This document shows, piece after piece, positions 50,412 through 59,940 of a stretch of 64,000 nt of DNA. This DNA is from Ectothiorhodospiraceae bacterium BW-2 (GTDB taxonomy: Bacteria > Pseudomonadota > Gammaproteobacteria > Thiohalomonadales > Thiohalomonadaceae). The position numbers and the translations under genes were made by a program. The stretch covers positions 1,849,001 through 1,913,000 of the forward strand of contig CP032507.1 of the NCBI GenBank assembly GCA_008375315.1, in the 5' to 3' direction. The notes under the pieces are model-generated. The model had not been told where the DNA came from. It saw only the letters and a program-made list of their open reading frames with translations, and made no database searches. Every line of letters starts with the position of its first letter. The first letter of the stretch is position 1.

Positions 50412-52841
50412 CTAGCCTCTAGCCCCACCGGAGTAGGTGACTAGCGCCCCTTTATCGGTATTGCCACTGCTGCCGGTAACTCGACTAACCGGTGCGGCAA
50501 GCTCCTCTTTACAGCTGTTTTGCTGCAAAGGTGCCATCACCGATACTGGGCCGCCACGGCGAGTCGGATTGCGACTGAGTACCGACCGACCTTCGGTGCC
50601 GGTGACCCGTTCGCCGCGATCCCAATCATCGCCGGTAATACGCCTGCCTGAGGCGTTGCCCTCACCTGTGACTCGCTGCTTTGGGGCAGCCTCACGCGGT
50701 TTAGCGGCAGTGTGGCCAAAACGGGCCTCTTCGGTGCCAGTGACCTTGCCAGCAGCCATCCCGAACGGGCCGGTAATTTGGCTATTTTCGTAACCGGCAC
50801 CGGTGACAGCACTGGTTCGGGCGGGGGGGGCTGTGTCTGTTAGACTAGTCGCGCTCTCTAGCGGCGCTGGCGGCTGTAGTGGTTGCGGAAAGTCGGGACT
50901 GTCGGGCGCTGCGGCTGTGGCGGCACACGCTTGAACAATCTGCTCACTCCCTAGGTAGGGGGTGCCACTGATCGCTTCACAGGCCCCGCGGCTATCCCCA
51001 GTCATTTTGTCGCCGACAGCCGGTTGCAGCCCCGTTAGGGAGGCACCGCCTAGAGGGCGTTGCGGGGGCATACGCCGCGCGACCTCGCGGCTCGCTTCAG
51101 GAGGGCAGAAGTCACGATACTGTTCGATACCAGCATAGGGGGTGCCGGTAATCGATTGACAGGTGCCGGGCTCATCGCCGGTGACTTGGTTCGCGCGACC
51201 GGTCATGGTGCCGGTCACGGGACGACCTTTGGGGGTCACTGAGGTACCGACCTTCTCATCTCCCGCTGCCGGTACTGTGTCGCAGAAGGTTGTGAACTGC
51301 TCTTGACCGATATAGTCATCTCCGGTCACATGACGGCAGCTCCCCGACTCATCGCCTGTCATTTTAGTCGAACGACCGAGCATGGTGCCGGTGACCCCTC
51401 GACCCTTGAGGGTCTGGCTACTGCCGACCTTGGCCGGAACCGTCAGCTCGACATCGCTAGCCGGCATATATTGGGTTCCGGAGAGGCGACGGTTAGCGCC
51501 GGTTTCGGTACCGGTAACGCGGCGGGCGTGGGTTTCGGGATTACCGCTAACGCGACTCCCTCTGGCGGTGTGGCTGGTGGTAATTTTGGTCGGTGCCGGC
51601 ACCGGTTCGGTACCACAATACTCTACCTGCTGTTCTGCGGCGAGATACTCAGAGCCGGTAATCTTTTGACAGGTACCTGGCTCATCGCCGGTCACCTTCT
51701 GACTACGGCCGACCCGATTACCGGTGACCTGGTTGCCTCGACTAGTCGAGGTGACGCTACTGCGACTGGGACTCATCGGGGGGTCGCTTTGACAGAAATC
51801 TCGGAAGATATCCGCGCCCATATACTCAGTACCCGTGACCGTACGACAGGTACTCTCATCGTTACCGGTCATCTTTTCGGTGCGATCGACCATGGTGCCT
51901 GTGAGTCTCTGTCCTCTCGCGGTCTCGCTCATGCCGACCTTCCAAGTCGCATCGCTAGCTGCTGCCCTCTGGCGGCTGCTTCGCTGCTTACCGGTCGGTT
52001 CGCTCTTTTTTTGCCCTACCTTGCCGCGGCGACTCTGCTGTTCACGAACTGCCATGGCTAGTTCGCGACTGGTGAGTTGCGGATTGCGCACTCGGGCGGT
52101 CTGCGCGGTTGTCATGCCTGAGGCACTAATACCCGCTTTGCCACGAGTCGATTGCGCTTGGCGTCTGGCTAGCGCAATGGTGCGGCAGGAGCTGGTTGCG
52201 CTGACCGGCGGCTGTTTGGGTTTGATCTTAGAACGCGAGGCGCTGCTGCGCACGGGCGTACGGCTCTCAGAGGCGGCGGGTCTGTGGCTGCTCTTGCCGC
52301 CACAACCACAGCTAGGCTCTGTCGCCTTGGTTAATTCGGAACTCTCCGCTACCGTCGCTGTACGGTGCGAGGCCGCATCGCGAGTTCTATCCGCGCTACG
52401 GTCGGCCGACTTACCCCGGGTGGAGAGGGCACGGCGCCGCTCGCGCGAGGCTTGGCGGGCTGTGCTGGAGCCCCCCCCGACTGCGGGGGAGATGATATAG
52501 CGAGTTCTGGCGCTGCTAGCTCTCTCAGGCGCTTTAGCAGCGACAGGTTGAGCGACAGTTTCATTAACAGCAGCCGGCGGTGGCGCTGGGACAGAACGAG
52601 TTCTGTCGCCACCACGCTGTGCTAACTTGCCACGGCTAGAGAGAGCCTTTCTGCGGGCCAGAGAGGCAGTTCGGGCCGAACCGGTGCATTGGGCGGCTTG
52701 GACACGAGCCGGTGCGGCAGTTGAGGTTACCGAGGCGCTGTTTTGTTGAGCCGTCGCGGCAGTTCTACCTGAAGTTGACAATGCTCTGCGCCTCTCCATT
52801 GCCAACGCTCGGACACTTTGTGCATTCGCGGTTTGTGCCAT
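50412..52841 (-). CDS. csoS2: Carboxysome scaffold protein CsoS2
   Basis: 809 aa, disordered and repetitive, as in the family. The N-region has about five RuBisCO-binding helices of the form A-x-x-R-R-(K/R)-A-x-S-x-x-G-K (ERRRALSTSGRTA, LARRKALSSRGKLA, ERRRALSTRGKSA, LARRQAQSTRGKAG, VREQQSRRGKVG). The middle has about six shell-binding repeats built on KVG.S.T.KG..VTGT and (V/I)TGDE.GTC..(V/I)TGT.Y with paired cysteines. The C-region (SAVTGAGYENSQITGPFGMAAG, then VTGTE) attaches to the shell. A slippery A-AAA-AAG lies at codons 277-279. Confidence 0.96.
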   Translation of the reverse strand: MAQTANAQSVRALAMERRRALSTSGRTAATAQQNSASVTSTAAPARVQAAQCTGSARTASLARRKALSSRGKLAQRGGDRTRSVPAPPPAAVNETVAQPVAAKAPERASSARTRYIISPAVGGGSSTARQASRERRRALSTRGKSADRSADRTRDAASHRTATVAESSELTKATEPSCGCGGKSSHRPAASESRTPVRSSASRSKIKPKQPPVSATSSCRTIALARRQAQSTRGKAGISASGMTTAQTARVRNPQLTSRELAMAVREQQSRRGKVGQKKSEPTGKQRSSRQRAAASDATWKVGMSETARGQRLTGTMVDRTEKMTGNDESTCRTVTGTEYMGADIFRDFCQSDPPMSPSRSSVTSTSRGNQVTGNRVGRSQKVTGDEPGTCQKITGSEYLAAEQQVEYCGTEPVPAPTKITTSHTARGSRVSGNPETHARRVTGTETGANRRLSGTQYMPASDVELTVPAKVGSSQTLKGRGVTGTMLGRSTKMTGDESGSCRHVTGDDYIGQEQFTTFCDTVPAAGDEKVGTSVTPKGRPVTGTMTGRANQVTGDEPGTCQSITGTPYAGIEQYRDFCPPEASREVARRMPPQRPLGGASLTGLQPAVGDKMTGDSRGACEAISGTPYLGSEQIVQACAATAAAPDSPDFPQPLQPPAPLESATSLTDTAPPARTSAVTGAGYENSQITGPFGMAAGKVTGTEEARFGHTAAKPREAAPKQRVTGEGNASGRRITGDDWDRGERVTGTEGRSVLSRNPTRRGGPVSVMAPLQQNSCKEELAAPVSRVTGSSGNTDKGALVTYSGGARG
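52005..52011 (-). promoter_or_regulatory. Slippery heptamer A-AAA-AAG within csoS2
   Basis: In the csoS2 frame the codons CAA-AAA-AAG (Q277-K278-K279) contain A-AAA-AAG in the phase needed for -1 slippage, with a purine-rich AAGGTAGGG just before it. A -1 shift would add Glu-Arg-Thr-Asp-Arg and stop at TAA (51990-51988), giving an N-domain-only product of about 284 residues. Whether ribosomes shift here is unknown. Confidence 0.45.
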
Positions 52842-52896
52842 TACTATTCCCCGTTGTGTTTGATTGACCCTGACAGAAAGACTCTGTTGCCTTTAG

Positions 52897-52913
52897 GTGC
52901 CCGAATTAGGCAC
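52897..52913 (-). promoter_or_regulatory. Hairpin at the cbbS stop before csoS2
   Basis: GTGCC and GGCAC arms flank a 7-base loop that contains the cbbS stop codon; a second small hairpin (ACAGA/TCTGT) follows at 52873-52887. No T-run follows. Such a structure between cbbS and csoS2 could protect the abundant RuBisCO message or weaken csoS2 expression (inference). Confidence 0.5.
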
Positions 52914-53250
52914 GACCTTCGAAGACAACGAAGGCTAATCCCTGACTCTGGGTGTAGTTATCGTAGCCGAGTAGGCGGACATGGTGGTCGGGATAGGCGC
53001 GACGACAAGCCTCTAACTCGTTGACAACGCTCTCTAGATCTTGCTCCCCAAAGAAGGGTAGCTTCCACATCGTCCAGTAGTGGTTAGTTGAGCGCGAGGG
53101 GTGTTCATGCTCGATTGCTGGCGTCCAGCCTTGAGAGATCAGGTAGGCGATCTGATCATAGATCTCCTCCTGAGTCAGCTTAGGCAGAAAGCCGAAGGTT
53201 TCCAGCGTCTGTGCGGTTTGAAAATCACCCATTTGGTTACTCATTGACAT
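52906..53250 (-). CDS. cbbS: RuBisCO small subunit, carboxysomal form IA
   Basis: 114 aa. Core motifs: [38 protein letters not shown] and [15 protein letters not shown]. It pairs with the downstream-numbered cbbL at 53311 and is followed by csoS2, which identifies it as the carboxysomal (IAc) enzyme. Clearly distinct from the paralogue at 37298. Confidence 0.97.
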   Translation of the reverse strand: MSMSNQMGDFQTAQTLETFGFLPKLTQEEIYDQIAYLISQGWTPAIEHEHPSRSTNHYWTMWKLPFFGEQDLESVVNELEACRRAYPDHHVRLLGYDNYTQSQGLAFVVFEGRA

Positions 53251-53310
53251 GGTAGTTCCTCTTTAAATCTTTAAAGTAGTTAAGACTGATGAATTTGATT
53301 AGGCTGAGGA

Positions 53311-54726
53311 TTAGGAGAGATCCAGCTTGTCAACCGTATCAAACTCGAACTTAATCTCTTTCCAAGTCTCCATAGCAATGGCGAGTTCAGGGCTGTGGCG
53401 TGCAGCTTCAGAGAGAATATCTCGTGCCTCTTTCTCGATTTCGCGCCCTTCGTTACGCGCCTTGATGCTCGCCTCTAGCGCGACACGGTTCGCCGCCGCC
53501 CCAGCTGCATTACCCCATGGATGCCCTTGAGTACCGCCGCCGAACTGTAGCATGGAGTCATCACCGAAGATGGTCACCAGCGCCGGCATGTGCCAGACAT
53601 GGATACCGCCTGAGGCGACAGCCATCACGCCGGGCAGTGAACCCCAATCTTGATCGAAGAAGACCCCGCGAGAGCGATCTTCGGGGACATACGATTCCCG
53701 TAGCTGATCGACAAAGCCGAGTGTCGATTGACGGTCGCCCTCAAGTTTACCGACGACGGTGCCGGTGTGGAGGTGGTCACCCCCAGAGAGGCGCAGACAC
53801 TTAGCGAGGACGCGAAAGTGGATACCATGCTTCGGATGGCGGTCGATAACGGCGTGCATCGCGCGGTGAATGTGGAGCAGCATACCGTTTTCACGGCACC
53901 AGTTAGCTAGACCGGTATTGGCGGTAAAACCGCCAGTCAAAAAGTCGTGCATAATGATAGGGGAGCCAACCTCTTTAGCAAACTCGGCCCGCTTATACAT
54001 CTCTTCAGGGGTTGAGGCGGTCACATTGAGGTAGTGCCCCTTGCGCTCGCCGGTCTCCTGCTGCGCCTTCTGAATCGCCTCGCCGACGAACTCAAACCGG
54101 TCGCGCCAGCGCATAAAGGGCTGCGAGTTGACATTCTCATCATCTTTGGTCATATCCAGACCGCCGCGCAGACACTCATAGACGGCACGGCCATAGTTTT
54201 TAGCCGAGAGACCGAGCTTAGGCTTAATGGTCGCGCCTAGCATTGGACGACCATATTTATTCAGACGGTCTCGTTCTAGCTGAATACCGGCAGGAGGGCC
54301 ACCGCAGGTCTTAATGTAGGCGATTGGGAAGCGAATATCTTCCAGCCGCAGATGGCGCAGCGCTTTAAAGCCAAAGACATTGCCGACGAGTGAGGTCAGC
54401 ACATTAACGACTGAGCCCTCTTCGAATAGATCGATAGGGTAGGCGATAAAGGCGTAGAAGGACTCTGAATCGCCCGGAACATCTTCGATACGATAGGCGC
54501 GGCCTTTGTAGTACTCCATATCGGTCAATAGTTCAGACCATACCGTACTCCAAGTACCGGTCGAAGACTCGGCAGCGACGGCGGCCGCGACCTCTTCGCG
54601 GGGAACGCCGGGCTGCCCGGTGCACTTAAAGCACGCGAGTAGATCGGTATCTAAGGGGACATAGTCCGGCGTCCAGTACATATCACGGTACTCTTTAACG
54701 CCTGCATCGTAAGTTTGTTTTGCCAT
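53311..54726 (-). CDS. cbbL: RuBisCO large subunit, carboxysomal form IA
   Basis: 471 aa. Active-site motifs [39 protein letters not shown] and [16 protein letters not shown] are intact. The sequence closely resembles carboxysomal CbbL of Halothiobacillus (for example [22 protein letters not shown] and [10 protein letters not shown]). It heads the cso operon. ATG 54726 is chosen because AGGAG lies 6 bases upstream; an in-frame TTG at 54732 is less likely. Confidence 0.97.
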   Translation of the reverse strand: MAKQTYDAGVKEYRDMYWTPDYVPLDTDLLACFKCTGQPGVPREEVAAAVAAESSTGTWSTVWSELLTDMEYYKGRAYRIEDVPGDSESFYAFIAYPIDLFEEGSVVNVLTSLVGNVFGFKALRHLRLEDIRFPIAYIKTCGGPPAGIQLERDRLNKYGRPMLGATIKPKLGLSAKNYGRAVYECLRGGLDMTKDDENVNSQPFMRWRDRFEFVGEAIQKAQQETGERKGHYLNVTASTPEEMYKRAEFAKEVGSPIIMHDFLTGGFTANTGLANWCRENGMLLHIHRAMHAVIDRHPKHGIHFRVLAKCLRLSGGDHLHTGTVVGKLEGDRQSTLGFVDQLRESYVPEDRSRGVFFDQDWGSLPGVMAVASGGIHVWHMPALVTIFGDDSMLQFGGGTQGHPWGNAAGAAANRVALEASIKARNEGREIEKEARDILSEAARHSPELAIAMETWKEIKFEFDTVDKLDLS

Positions 54727-54732
54727 GTTCAA

Positions 54733-55053
54733 CTCCTGTTTATGCCGGATTGGCCAGTTGGTTAAAACCTTTTCGTCCTAGATGATAGGAAGAAAGGGGA
54801 GGGTTTATCCAATAAATGGTTTCTTTAAAAATCATAGACCATAATCTATAGGTAATTTTTTTCAGTGGTTTAATAGCTGTTTAAATATCAATTAACGGTT
54901 CAAAATGCCAAAAACTGTCGGGGTTTAGCGCACAGAGGTGACAGTCTGTTGCAGTTAGCGGTCTATCTTAACCTAAAAGTTGGCCCGTGTGTCAACTTAA
55001 AGTAGAGTCGCTTTAGCGGGCAAGCTATTGCATAATGGCTTGAGGATCTAACA
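54733..55053. promoter_or_regulatory. Divergent promoter region of the carboxysome operon and the chemoreceptor
   Basis: About 320 bp without a gene. It is AT-rich at 54800-54900 and includes an interrupted dyad ATAGA-N6-TCTAT (54834-54849), a candidate CbbR-type site 108-123 bases before cbbL. On the plus strand CATAAT (55031-55036) could be the -10 of the chemoreceptor gene; no convincing -35 or FliA promoter was seen. Confidence 0.4.
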
Positions 55054-57081
55054 ATGGAGAGGGGGCTGACTGTGCAGTTGACAATTAACCAAAAAGTGAT
55101 TTTTGCGATGGTGGGTATGGTGTTGCTGCTGCTATTTAGCAGCGCAGCCGGCATTATGGGGGTGCAGAACCTCGGCAGTAGCCTGCGCTTTGTCACCGGT
55201 CCGGCGTGGGATGCCGCTGATGGCGCAATGGAGGGGACTATCGGGATTCAGAGTGAACTTCTCGCTATCGGTCGGTTATTGCGTCAAGAGGTGAGCTATG
55301 AGCAGATGCGTACCGAGCTAGCACAGGCGGAGAGTTTTGCTGGCGAGGCGCTAGAGAGGATGTTCGCCTCTGGCTTAATGAGCGCGGATGAGCAGCGTTC
55401 GAGTCGGCAATTTTTGCAAGATTATCGTAAAAAGCGCGATCTGTTTCTCGCGCTCTATCGCGATTATGCTCAATCGCAGCAGCGGTTAAGCGAGATCGTC
55501 AATGATCTAGATAGGCTGTTAGAGGGGGCTGAAGCGGTGGTCGAGCAGAACATGGATGGGGCTAAGCTAGTGACAAACGACCCGCTTACCATCACTCGGC
55601 TGTGGGCGTTTGCAGATGGCTTGATGGAGAGCCGTATTGCGATCCTCAAACGGGCGAAAATTTTTGAAGATGCCATTTTGCAGGGCGAGTTGACCTCTGC
55701 ACAGCAGCAGCAGCTACAGGCGTATCAGCAGGAGCTAGGTGACCTTATCGATGTTGTCTCGCTCTCCCCCTACGCTAATCAGCGGCTCGATGGCTATTCG
55801 CAGACAGTGAGTGAACTGATGCTATCGCTATTAGATGACTATCAGCAGCAGTTTGAGCGGAGTGTGGCTCACTTTAAGGCGTTTCGGCAGCAAGAGTTGC
55901 AGATGCAGGAGACCATCTCGCAGCTATTAGCGCTAATTGAGGCGTTAGAGGCGAGCGGCGATAGCCAAGTGGAGGGGGCGATAGAGAGGGTTGCGCCCCA
56001 AATTGTGCAGGCGGAGCTTTTGCTCCTGCTCGCCCTAGGTATCGGGGTGGGGGTTGCGATTGTGGTGATTGTGGTGATGCGTGTAACGATATTAACGCCA
56101 CTGAGGGCGGTGGTCGAAAGGATGCACGATATTGCCGCTGGCGAGGGGGATTTGACCGTGACCTTGAGTGAGCAGGGTCGAGATGAGTTGGCGCAGCTAG
56201 GCCATTGGTTTAACCAATTTTTGCAGAAATTGCGCCAGATGGTGGCTGAGATCGATCAGACCTTGAGCCGTTTAAATCGGCTGACCGGATCGATGGCGAC
56301 TATCTCTGAGCAGACGATCCACTCGATCCAAAATCAGAGTAGCGAAACCGATATGGCAGCGACGGCGATGACTCAGATGTCGGCTACCGTTGCTGAAGTG
56401 GCAAACAATGCCGCTAGAGCGGCCGAGGCGACTCATGAGGCTGAGCGGGAAGCGACAACCGGCTTTGAGGTGGTCGCCTGTACCATTCGTTCCATTGAAC
56501 AGCTAGCGGTTAGAGTGGGTGAAGCGGCGGAGGTGGTCCATCAACTGGAGCAAGATAGCGAAAATATCGGCACGGTACTAGATGTCATTCGCGGCATTGC
56601 TGAGCAGACCAATCTGTTGGCGCTGAATGCCGCGATTGAGGCGGCTAGAGCCGGAGAGCAGGGGCGAGGCTTTGCGGTGGTTGCCGATGAGGTGCGGACG
56701 CTCGCTGGGCGCACCCAGCAGTCAACGCAGGAGATTCAGCAGATGATTGAGAGGCTACAGAGCGGAGCGAATAGTGCGGTGGTGATGATGAATAGCTCCC
56801 ATCAACAGGTCGGTGAGACGGTCACGCAGGCGCGTCAGGCCGGCAGCGCTCTGGAGGCGATTACCCACTCAGCCCAACTGGTGACCGATATGTCAACTCA
56901 GATCGCCTCGGCGGCGGAGCAGCAGGCGGCGGTGGCAGACGATGTGAGTCGTAATGTGACTAACATTCAGGACATTGGCCACCAGACTAGCGATAGCGCC
57001 AATGAGATTGGCCGCACCAGCCAAGAGCTTAATCAGCTGGCGCAAAAGCTGGAGGCGCTGTTAAATCAGTTCAAGATTTAA
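55054..57081 (+). CDS. Methyl-accepting chemotaxis protein
   Basis: 675 aa. Transmembrane segments at residues about 17-37 and 323-348 bracket a helical periplasmic sensor domain (about 280 residues, rich in Gln and Glu, no recognised ligand motif); a HAMP domain follows ([21 protein letters not shown]), and then the signalling hairpin whose tip reads [37 protein letters not shown]. It signals to CheA/CheW and so to the flagellar motor encoded at the window start. Ligand unknown; it sits divergently from the carboxysome operon. Confidence 0.95.
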   Translation: MERGLTVQLTINQKVIFAMVGMVLLLLFSSAAGIMGVQNLGSSLRFVTGPAWDAADGAMEGTIGIQSELLAIGRLLRQEVSYEQMRTELAQAESFAGEALERMFASGLMSADEQRSSRQFLQDYRKKRDLFLALYRDYAQSQQRLSEIVNDLDRLLEGAEAVVEQNMDGAKLVTNDPLTITRLWAFADGLMESRIAILKRAKIFEDAILQGELTSAQQQQLQAYQQELGDLIDVVSLSPYANQRLDGYSQTVSELMLSLLDDYQQQFERSVAHFKAFRQQELQMQETISQLLALIEALEASGDSQVEGAIERVAPQIVQAELLLLLALGIGVGVAIVVIVVMRVTILTPLRAVVERMHDIAAGEGDLTVTLSEQGRDELAQLGHWFNQFLQKLRQMVAEIDQTLSRLNRLTGSMATISEQTIHSIQNQSSETDMAATAMTQMSATVAEVANNAARAAEATHEAEREATTGFEVVACTIRSIEQLAVRVGEAAEVVHQLEQDSENIGTVLDVIRGIAEQTNLLALNAAIEAARAGEQGRGFAVVADEVRTLAGRTQQSTQEIQQMIERLQSGANSAVVMMNSSHQQVGETVTQARQAGSALEAITHSAQLVTDMSTQIASAAEQQAAVADDVSRNVTNIQDIGHQTSDSANEIGRTSQELNQLAQKLEALLNQFKI

Positions 57082-57086
57082 TCTGT

Positions 57087-57974
57087 ATGAGCGATGTGAT
57101 TGCCCTTGAGGTTAGAGAGTTAATTAAATGTTACGGTAGCCACACTGCGGTCGATGGTATCGATTTAGCGGTGCCTGAGGGGAGCTGTTTTGGTCTGTTA
57201 GGGCCAAATGGTGCCGGAAAAAGTACTACCATGGAGATGATGGAGGGGATGATCGAGCCGACTGCGGGGGAGATCTTCTATCGTGGTAAACCGCGTGATC
57301 ACACTTTTCGCTTCAAGGCGGGCATTCAGTTTCAGCATACTGCGCTGCAGGAGTTTTTATCGGTTAAGGAGACTCTACAGCTCTTCTCAGGTCTCTACCC
57401 CGATCCACTACCACTGCCGCAGCTCATTGAGCTCTGTTCGCTGCAGAGCTTTCTCTATCAGGACAATCGGCATATTTCGGGGGGGCAGCGACAGCGGCTG
57501 CTGCTAGCGCTAGCGCTAGTGGGGCGACCGGAGATCCTATTTTTAGATGAGCCGACTACCGGGCTCGATCCACAGTCAAGACGCCACTTTTGGCAGCTAC
57601 TACGCCATATTCAGCAGCAGCAGACGACGATTATCCTCTCCACTCACTATATGGAGGAGGCCTCAGAGCTGTGTGATCAAGTGGCAATTATTGACCACGG
57701 TAAAGTGATCGCCCTTGGCACGCCTAGGGCGCTGCTCAAAGAGCATTTTGAGGGCCAAATCGTGCAGCTACCGCAGAGCGATTTTGTGGCGAACTGGGAA
57801 GGGAGTGAGCTTATCACCGAGCAGCAGGGGTGGGTCGAATTGACCACGACTGATGTCGGGCAGACTCTGACGCGACTGCTACACAGAGGGGTCGATTTGA
57901 GTCGGGTACAGGTGAGGCAGCGCAATTTAGAAGATCTCTTTTTGCATATTACCGGTAAGGAGTTGCGGCAGTGA
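57087..57974 (+). CDS. ABC transporter ATP-binding protein (DrrA-type exporter)
   Basis: 295 aa. Walker A GPNGAGKST at 39-47, signature ISGGQRQR near 132-139, Walker B ILFLDEPTTG near 150-159, followed by the H-loop (ILSTHYMEEA) and a C-terminal extension typical of DrrA/NodI-like exporters. It overlaps the permease gene at ATGA. Exports a lipid, polysaccharide or drug-like compound; the substrate cannot be inferred. Confidence 0.93.
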   Translation: MSDVIALEVRELIKCYGSHTAVDGIDLAVPEGSCFGLLGPNGAGKSTTMEMMEGMIEPTAGEIFYRGKPRDHTFRFKAGIQFQHTALQEFLSVKETLQLFSGLYPDPLPLPQLIELCSLQSFLYQDNRHISGGQRQRLLLALALVGRPEILFLDEPTTGLDPQSRRHFWQLLRHIQQQQTTIILSTHYMEEASELCDQVAIIDHGKVIALGTPRALLKEHFEGQIVQLPQSDFVANWEGSELITEQQGWVELTTTDVGQTLTRLLHRGVDLSRVQVRQRNLEDLFLHITGKELRQ

Positions 57975-58981
57975 TGAGTTGGCGGCGCTTTATGGCGCTG
58001 GTGCGGGCGAGTACTTTGGAGTTTGTGCGGGATCGGGCGGCGTTAGGGTGGAATATTCTGTTTCCGGTGATGATTATGTTGGCCTTTGCGCTACTCTTTA
58101 GCGAGTCGGAGCAGGCCCTCTATAAGGTCGGCATGGTGGGGGAGGTGCCGGTTGATCACCCCTTTTTAGCGCAGCGCTATATCGATTTTCTGCCCGAAGA
58201 GGGGGTGGCCGAGGCGGTGGTTAAAGTGGAGCGCCACCAGCTTGATATGGTGATAGATTGGCAGCTACGGCGTTACTGGGTCAATGAGAGCTCCCCTAAC
58301 GGCTATATTGTCGAGCAGCTACTCTATGCCGCTGCGGGCGATTCAATACTACAGCGCCAGCCGGTGAGTGGCCGAGCCGAGCGCTATATCGACTGGCTGG
58401 TGGTGGGATTGTTGGGTATGAACGCGATGTTTAATGCCCTGTATGGCATCGGCTTTGTGATTGTGCGCTATCGTAAAAACGGGGTGTTAAAAAGGTTACG
58501 AGCCACCCCGCTGACGGTGGCTGAGTTTTTGGGGGCACAAATTGTCTCGCGCATCTTGCTCATTTTAGGGGTGACTTCGCTGGTCTATTGGGGCTGTGAT
58601 CTGCTGCTCAATTTTACTATGCACGGCAGTTATCTCACGCTGCTGCTGGTGCTCTTTTGTGGAGCCTTGGCGATGATTGCGATGGGGCTACTTATTGCCT
58701 CACGGCTCTATAATGAGGAGTTGGCCGGCGGCCTAGCTAACGGGATCGCCTGGCCGATGATGCTGCTATCAGGGGTCTGGTTTTCGCTCGAAGGCTCTCC
58801 TGTTTGGGTGATGACTTTGGCGCAGCTCTTACCGTTAACTCATGCGATTGAGGCGGGGCGGGCGGTGATGTTACGCGGGGCGGGGGTGATCGATATTGCG
58901 CCACAGCTAGGAGCGCTGCTGCTAATGACACTGCTCTTTTTGGCCATCGGGGTTAAGTTGTTTCGGTGGCAGTCGTGTTAG
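57974..58981 (+). CDS. ABC-2 type transporter permease
   Basis: About 335 aa. One N-terminal transmembrane segment, a periplasmic domain (about residues 45-140), and five C-terminal membrane segments (LVVGLLGMNAMFNALYGIGF, later GLANGIAWPMMLLSGVWFSLEG) as in ABC-2 permeases. ATG 57974 overlaps the ATPase stop (ATGA); GTG 57971 is also possible. Forms an exporter with the preceding ATPase. Its stop abuts the stop of the convergent DUF2058 gene with no gap. Confidence 0.92.
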   Translation: MSWRRFMALVRASTLEFVRDRAALGWNILFPVMIMLAFALLFSESEQALYKVGMVGEVPVDHPFLAQRYIDFLPEEGVAEAVVKVERHQLDMVIDWQLRRYWVNESSPNGYIVEQLLYAAAGDSILQRQPVSGRAERYIDWLVVGLLGMNAMFNALYGIGFVIVRYRKNGVLKRLRATPLTVAEFLGAQIVSRILLILGVTSLVYWGCDLLLNFTMHGSYLTLLLVLFCGALAMIAMGLLIASRLYNEELAGGLANGIAWPMMLLSGVWFSLEGSPVWVMTLAQLLPLTHAIEAGRAVMLRGAGVIDIAPQLGALLLMTLLFLAIGVKLFRWQSC

Positions 58982-59539
58982 TTACCATAGTAGATCATCC
59001 GGCACGACATAGTCGGCATAGGGATCATCGGCAACAGCAGGGGGGGGCTCACTCTCCGGCTGCAGTTGTAGCACTAGGCTCGCGGGGCGGCGCTCGGCAA
59101 TTTTTGCGGCGATATCACATTTGACTAGCTCATAGAGACCATCGATTTTGACGATGGCTAGCTTACCGGCGACAATGCTGTCGCGCAGTGCGGTTGTAAT
59201 ATGGAATCGCTTTACCTTGCCCTTATCGACAAAGTTGTAGCAGCACTCGCCCACCTCTTTCTCTATTTTGTGGCGGGCAATTAGCTGGCGCACCTCGGCG
59301 AGTTTCGCCTTTTGCTCGGCCTGTTGGCGGCGCTGCTCATTGAGCTGCTGCTCCCGCTGACGGCGCATCGCCTCCTCTTCGGCTAACTGTCGCTGCAACT
59401 CACTCTGCTCTGGAGTGGCGCGCTTTTTCGCTTTTGGCTGCTGTTTGCGCTCTTTTTTTAGCGCCTTTTGACTCTGCTGTAGTCTTTTTTCATCAACTAA
59501 TCCGGTTTTCAGTAGTTGATCCTGAAGTGAATTTCCCAT
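58982..59539 (-). CDS. DUF2058 family protein (YaiL-like)
   Basis: 185 aa. Begins GNSLQDQLLKTGLVDEKRLQQ, then a long Lys/Arg/Glu/Gln coiled coil, and a C-terminal globular part (YNFVDKGKVKRFHITTALRDSIVAGKLAIVKIDGLYELV) that is the conserved core of DUF2058. Ends DPYADYVVPDDLLW, as in the family. Cytoplasmic; function not established, though the basic coiled coil suggests nucleic-acid or ribosome contact. Confidence 0.88.
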   Translation of the reverse strand: MGNSLQDQLLKTGLVDEKRLQQSQKALKKERKQQPKAKKRATPEQSELQRQLAEEEAMRRQREQQLNEQRRQQAEQKAKLAEVRQLIARHKIEKEVGECCYNFVDKGKVKRFHITTALRDSIVAGKLAIVKIDGLYELVKCDIAAKIAERRPASLVLQLQPESEPPPAVADDPYADYVVPDDLLW

Positions 59540-59940
59540 GGTGGCCTCGTTTCGCTCCGCTGTTGTGAGTGGTAATGATATGGGCTCACAGCGGCGATGA
59601 ACAGCGATTTTGTGGCGAAAGCCATATTAGTTGACAGTAGCCGCGCGAAATTCCATAAAACCAGCCGCTGTTGGATCGTGTGGTTGAGAGTGTGTGCGGT
59701 AGCCACCGGCTGTTCAAGCTGCTGTTGATACGCTTCGGCCTGCTCCCGCTCAATCAGCAGGCTGTACTCATCGAGTGTTATGCCGTTGCCACTGCCAAAC
59801 TGAAAGCCAGGGGATCGAGATGGCGACCAATAGCGCGTGATCCTGCAATTTGCTGATATTGATTTTTGGTGATTGTGCGCAAAATCGCCACTGCCATTGG
59901 CACCGACTACCACACAAAATGTTGGGATATCGTCCATCAC
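59509..59940 (-). pseudogene. Decayed P-loop gene, possibly zeta-toxin-like
   Basis: A 143-aa frame begins TFCVVVGANGSGDF, an ATP-binding loop in which the Lys of GSGKS is lost. Reading the same region in another frame gives TKNQYQQIAGSRAIGRHLDPLAF, which recalls the residues that normally follow the P-loop in zeta-toxin-like ATPases, and the first frame resumes at LDEYSLLIEREQAEAYQQQL. At least two frameshifts are implied. It also overlaps the start of the DUF2058 gene by 31 bases. I infer a dead kinase/toxin-like gene; the family assignment is tentative. Confidence 0.4.

Noticed and set aside
54963-55196. Minus-strand 77-codon frame at the chemoreceptor start.
   Set aside because: It overlaps the well-supported chemoreceptor start and has no recognisable protein features.
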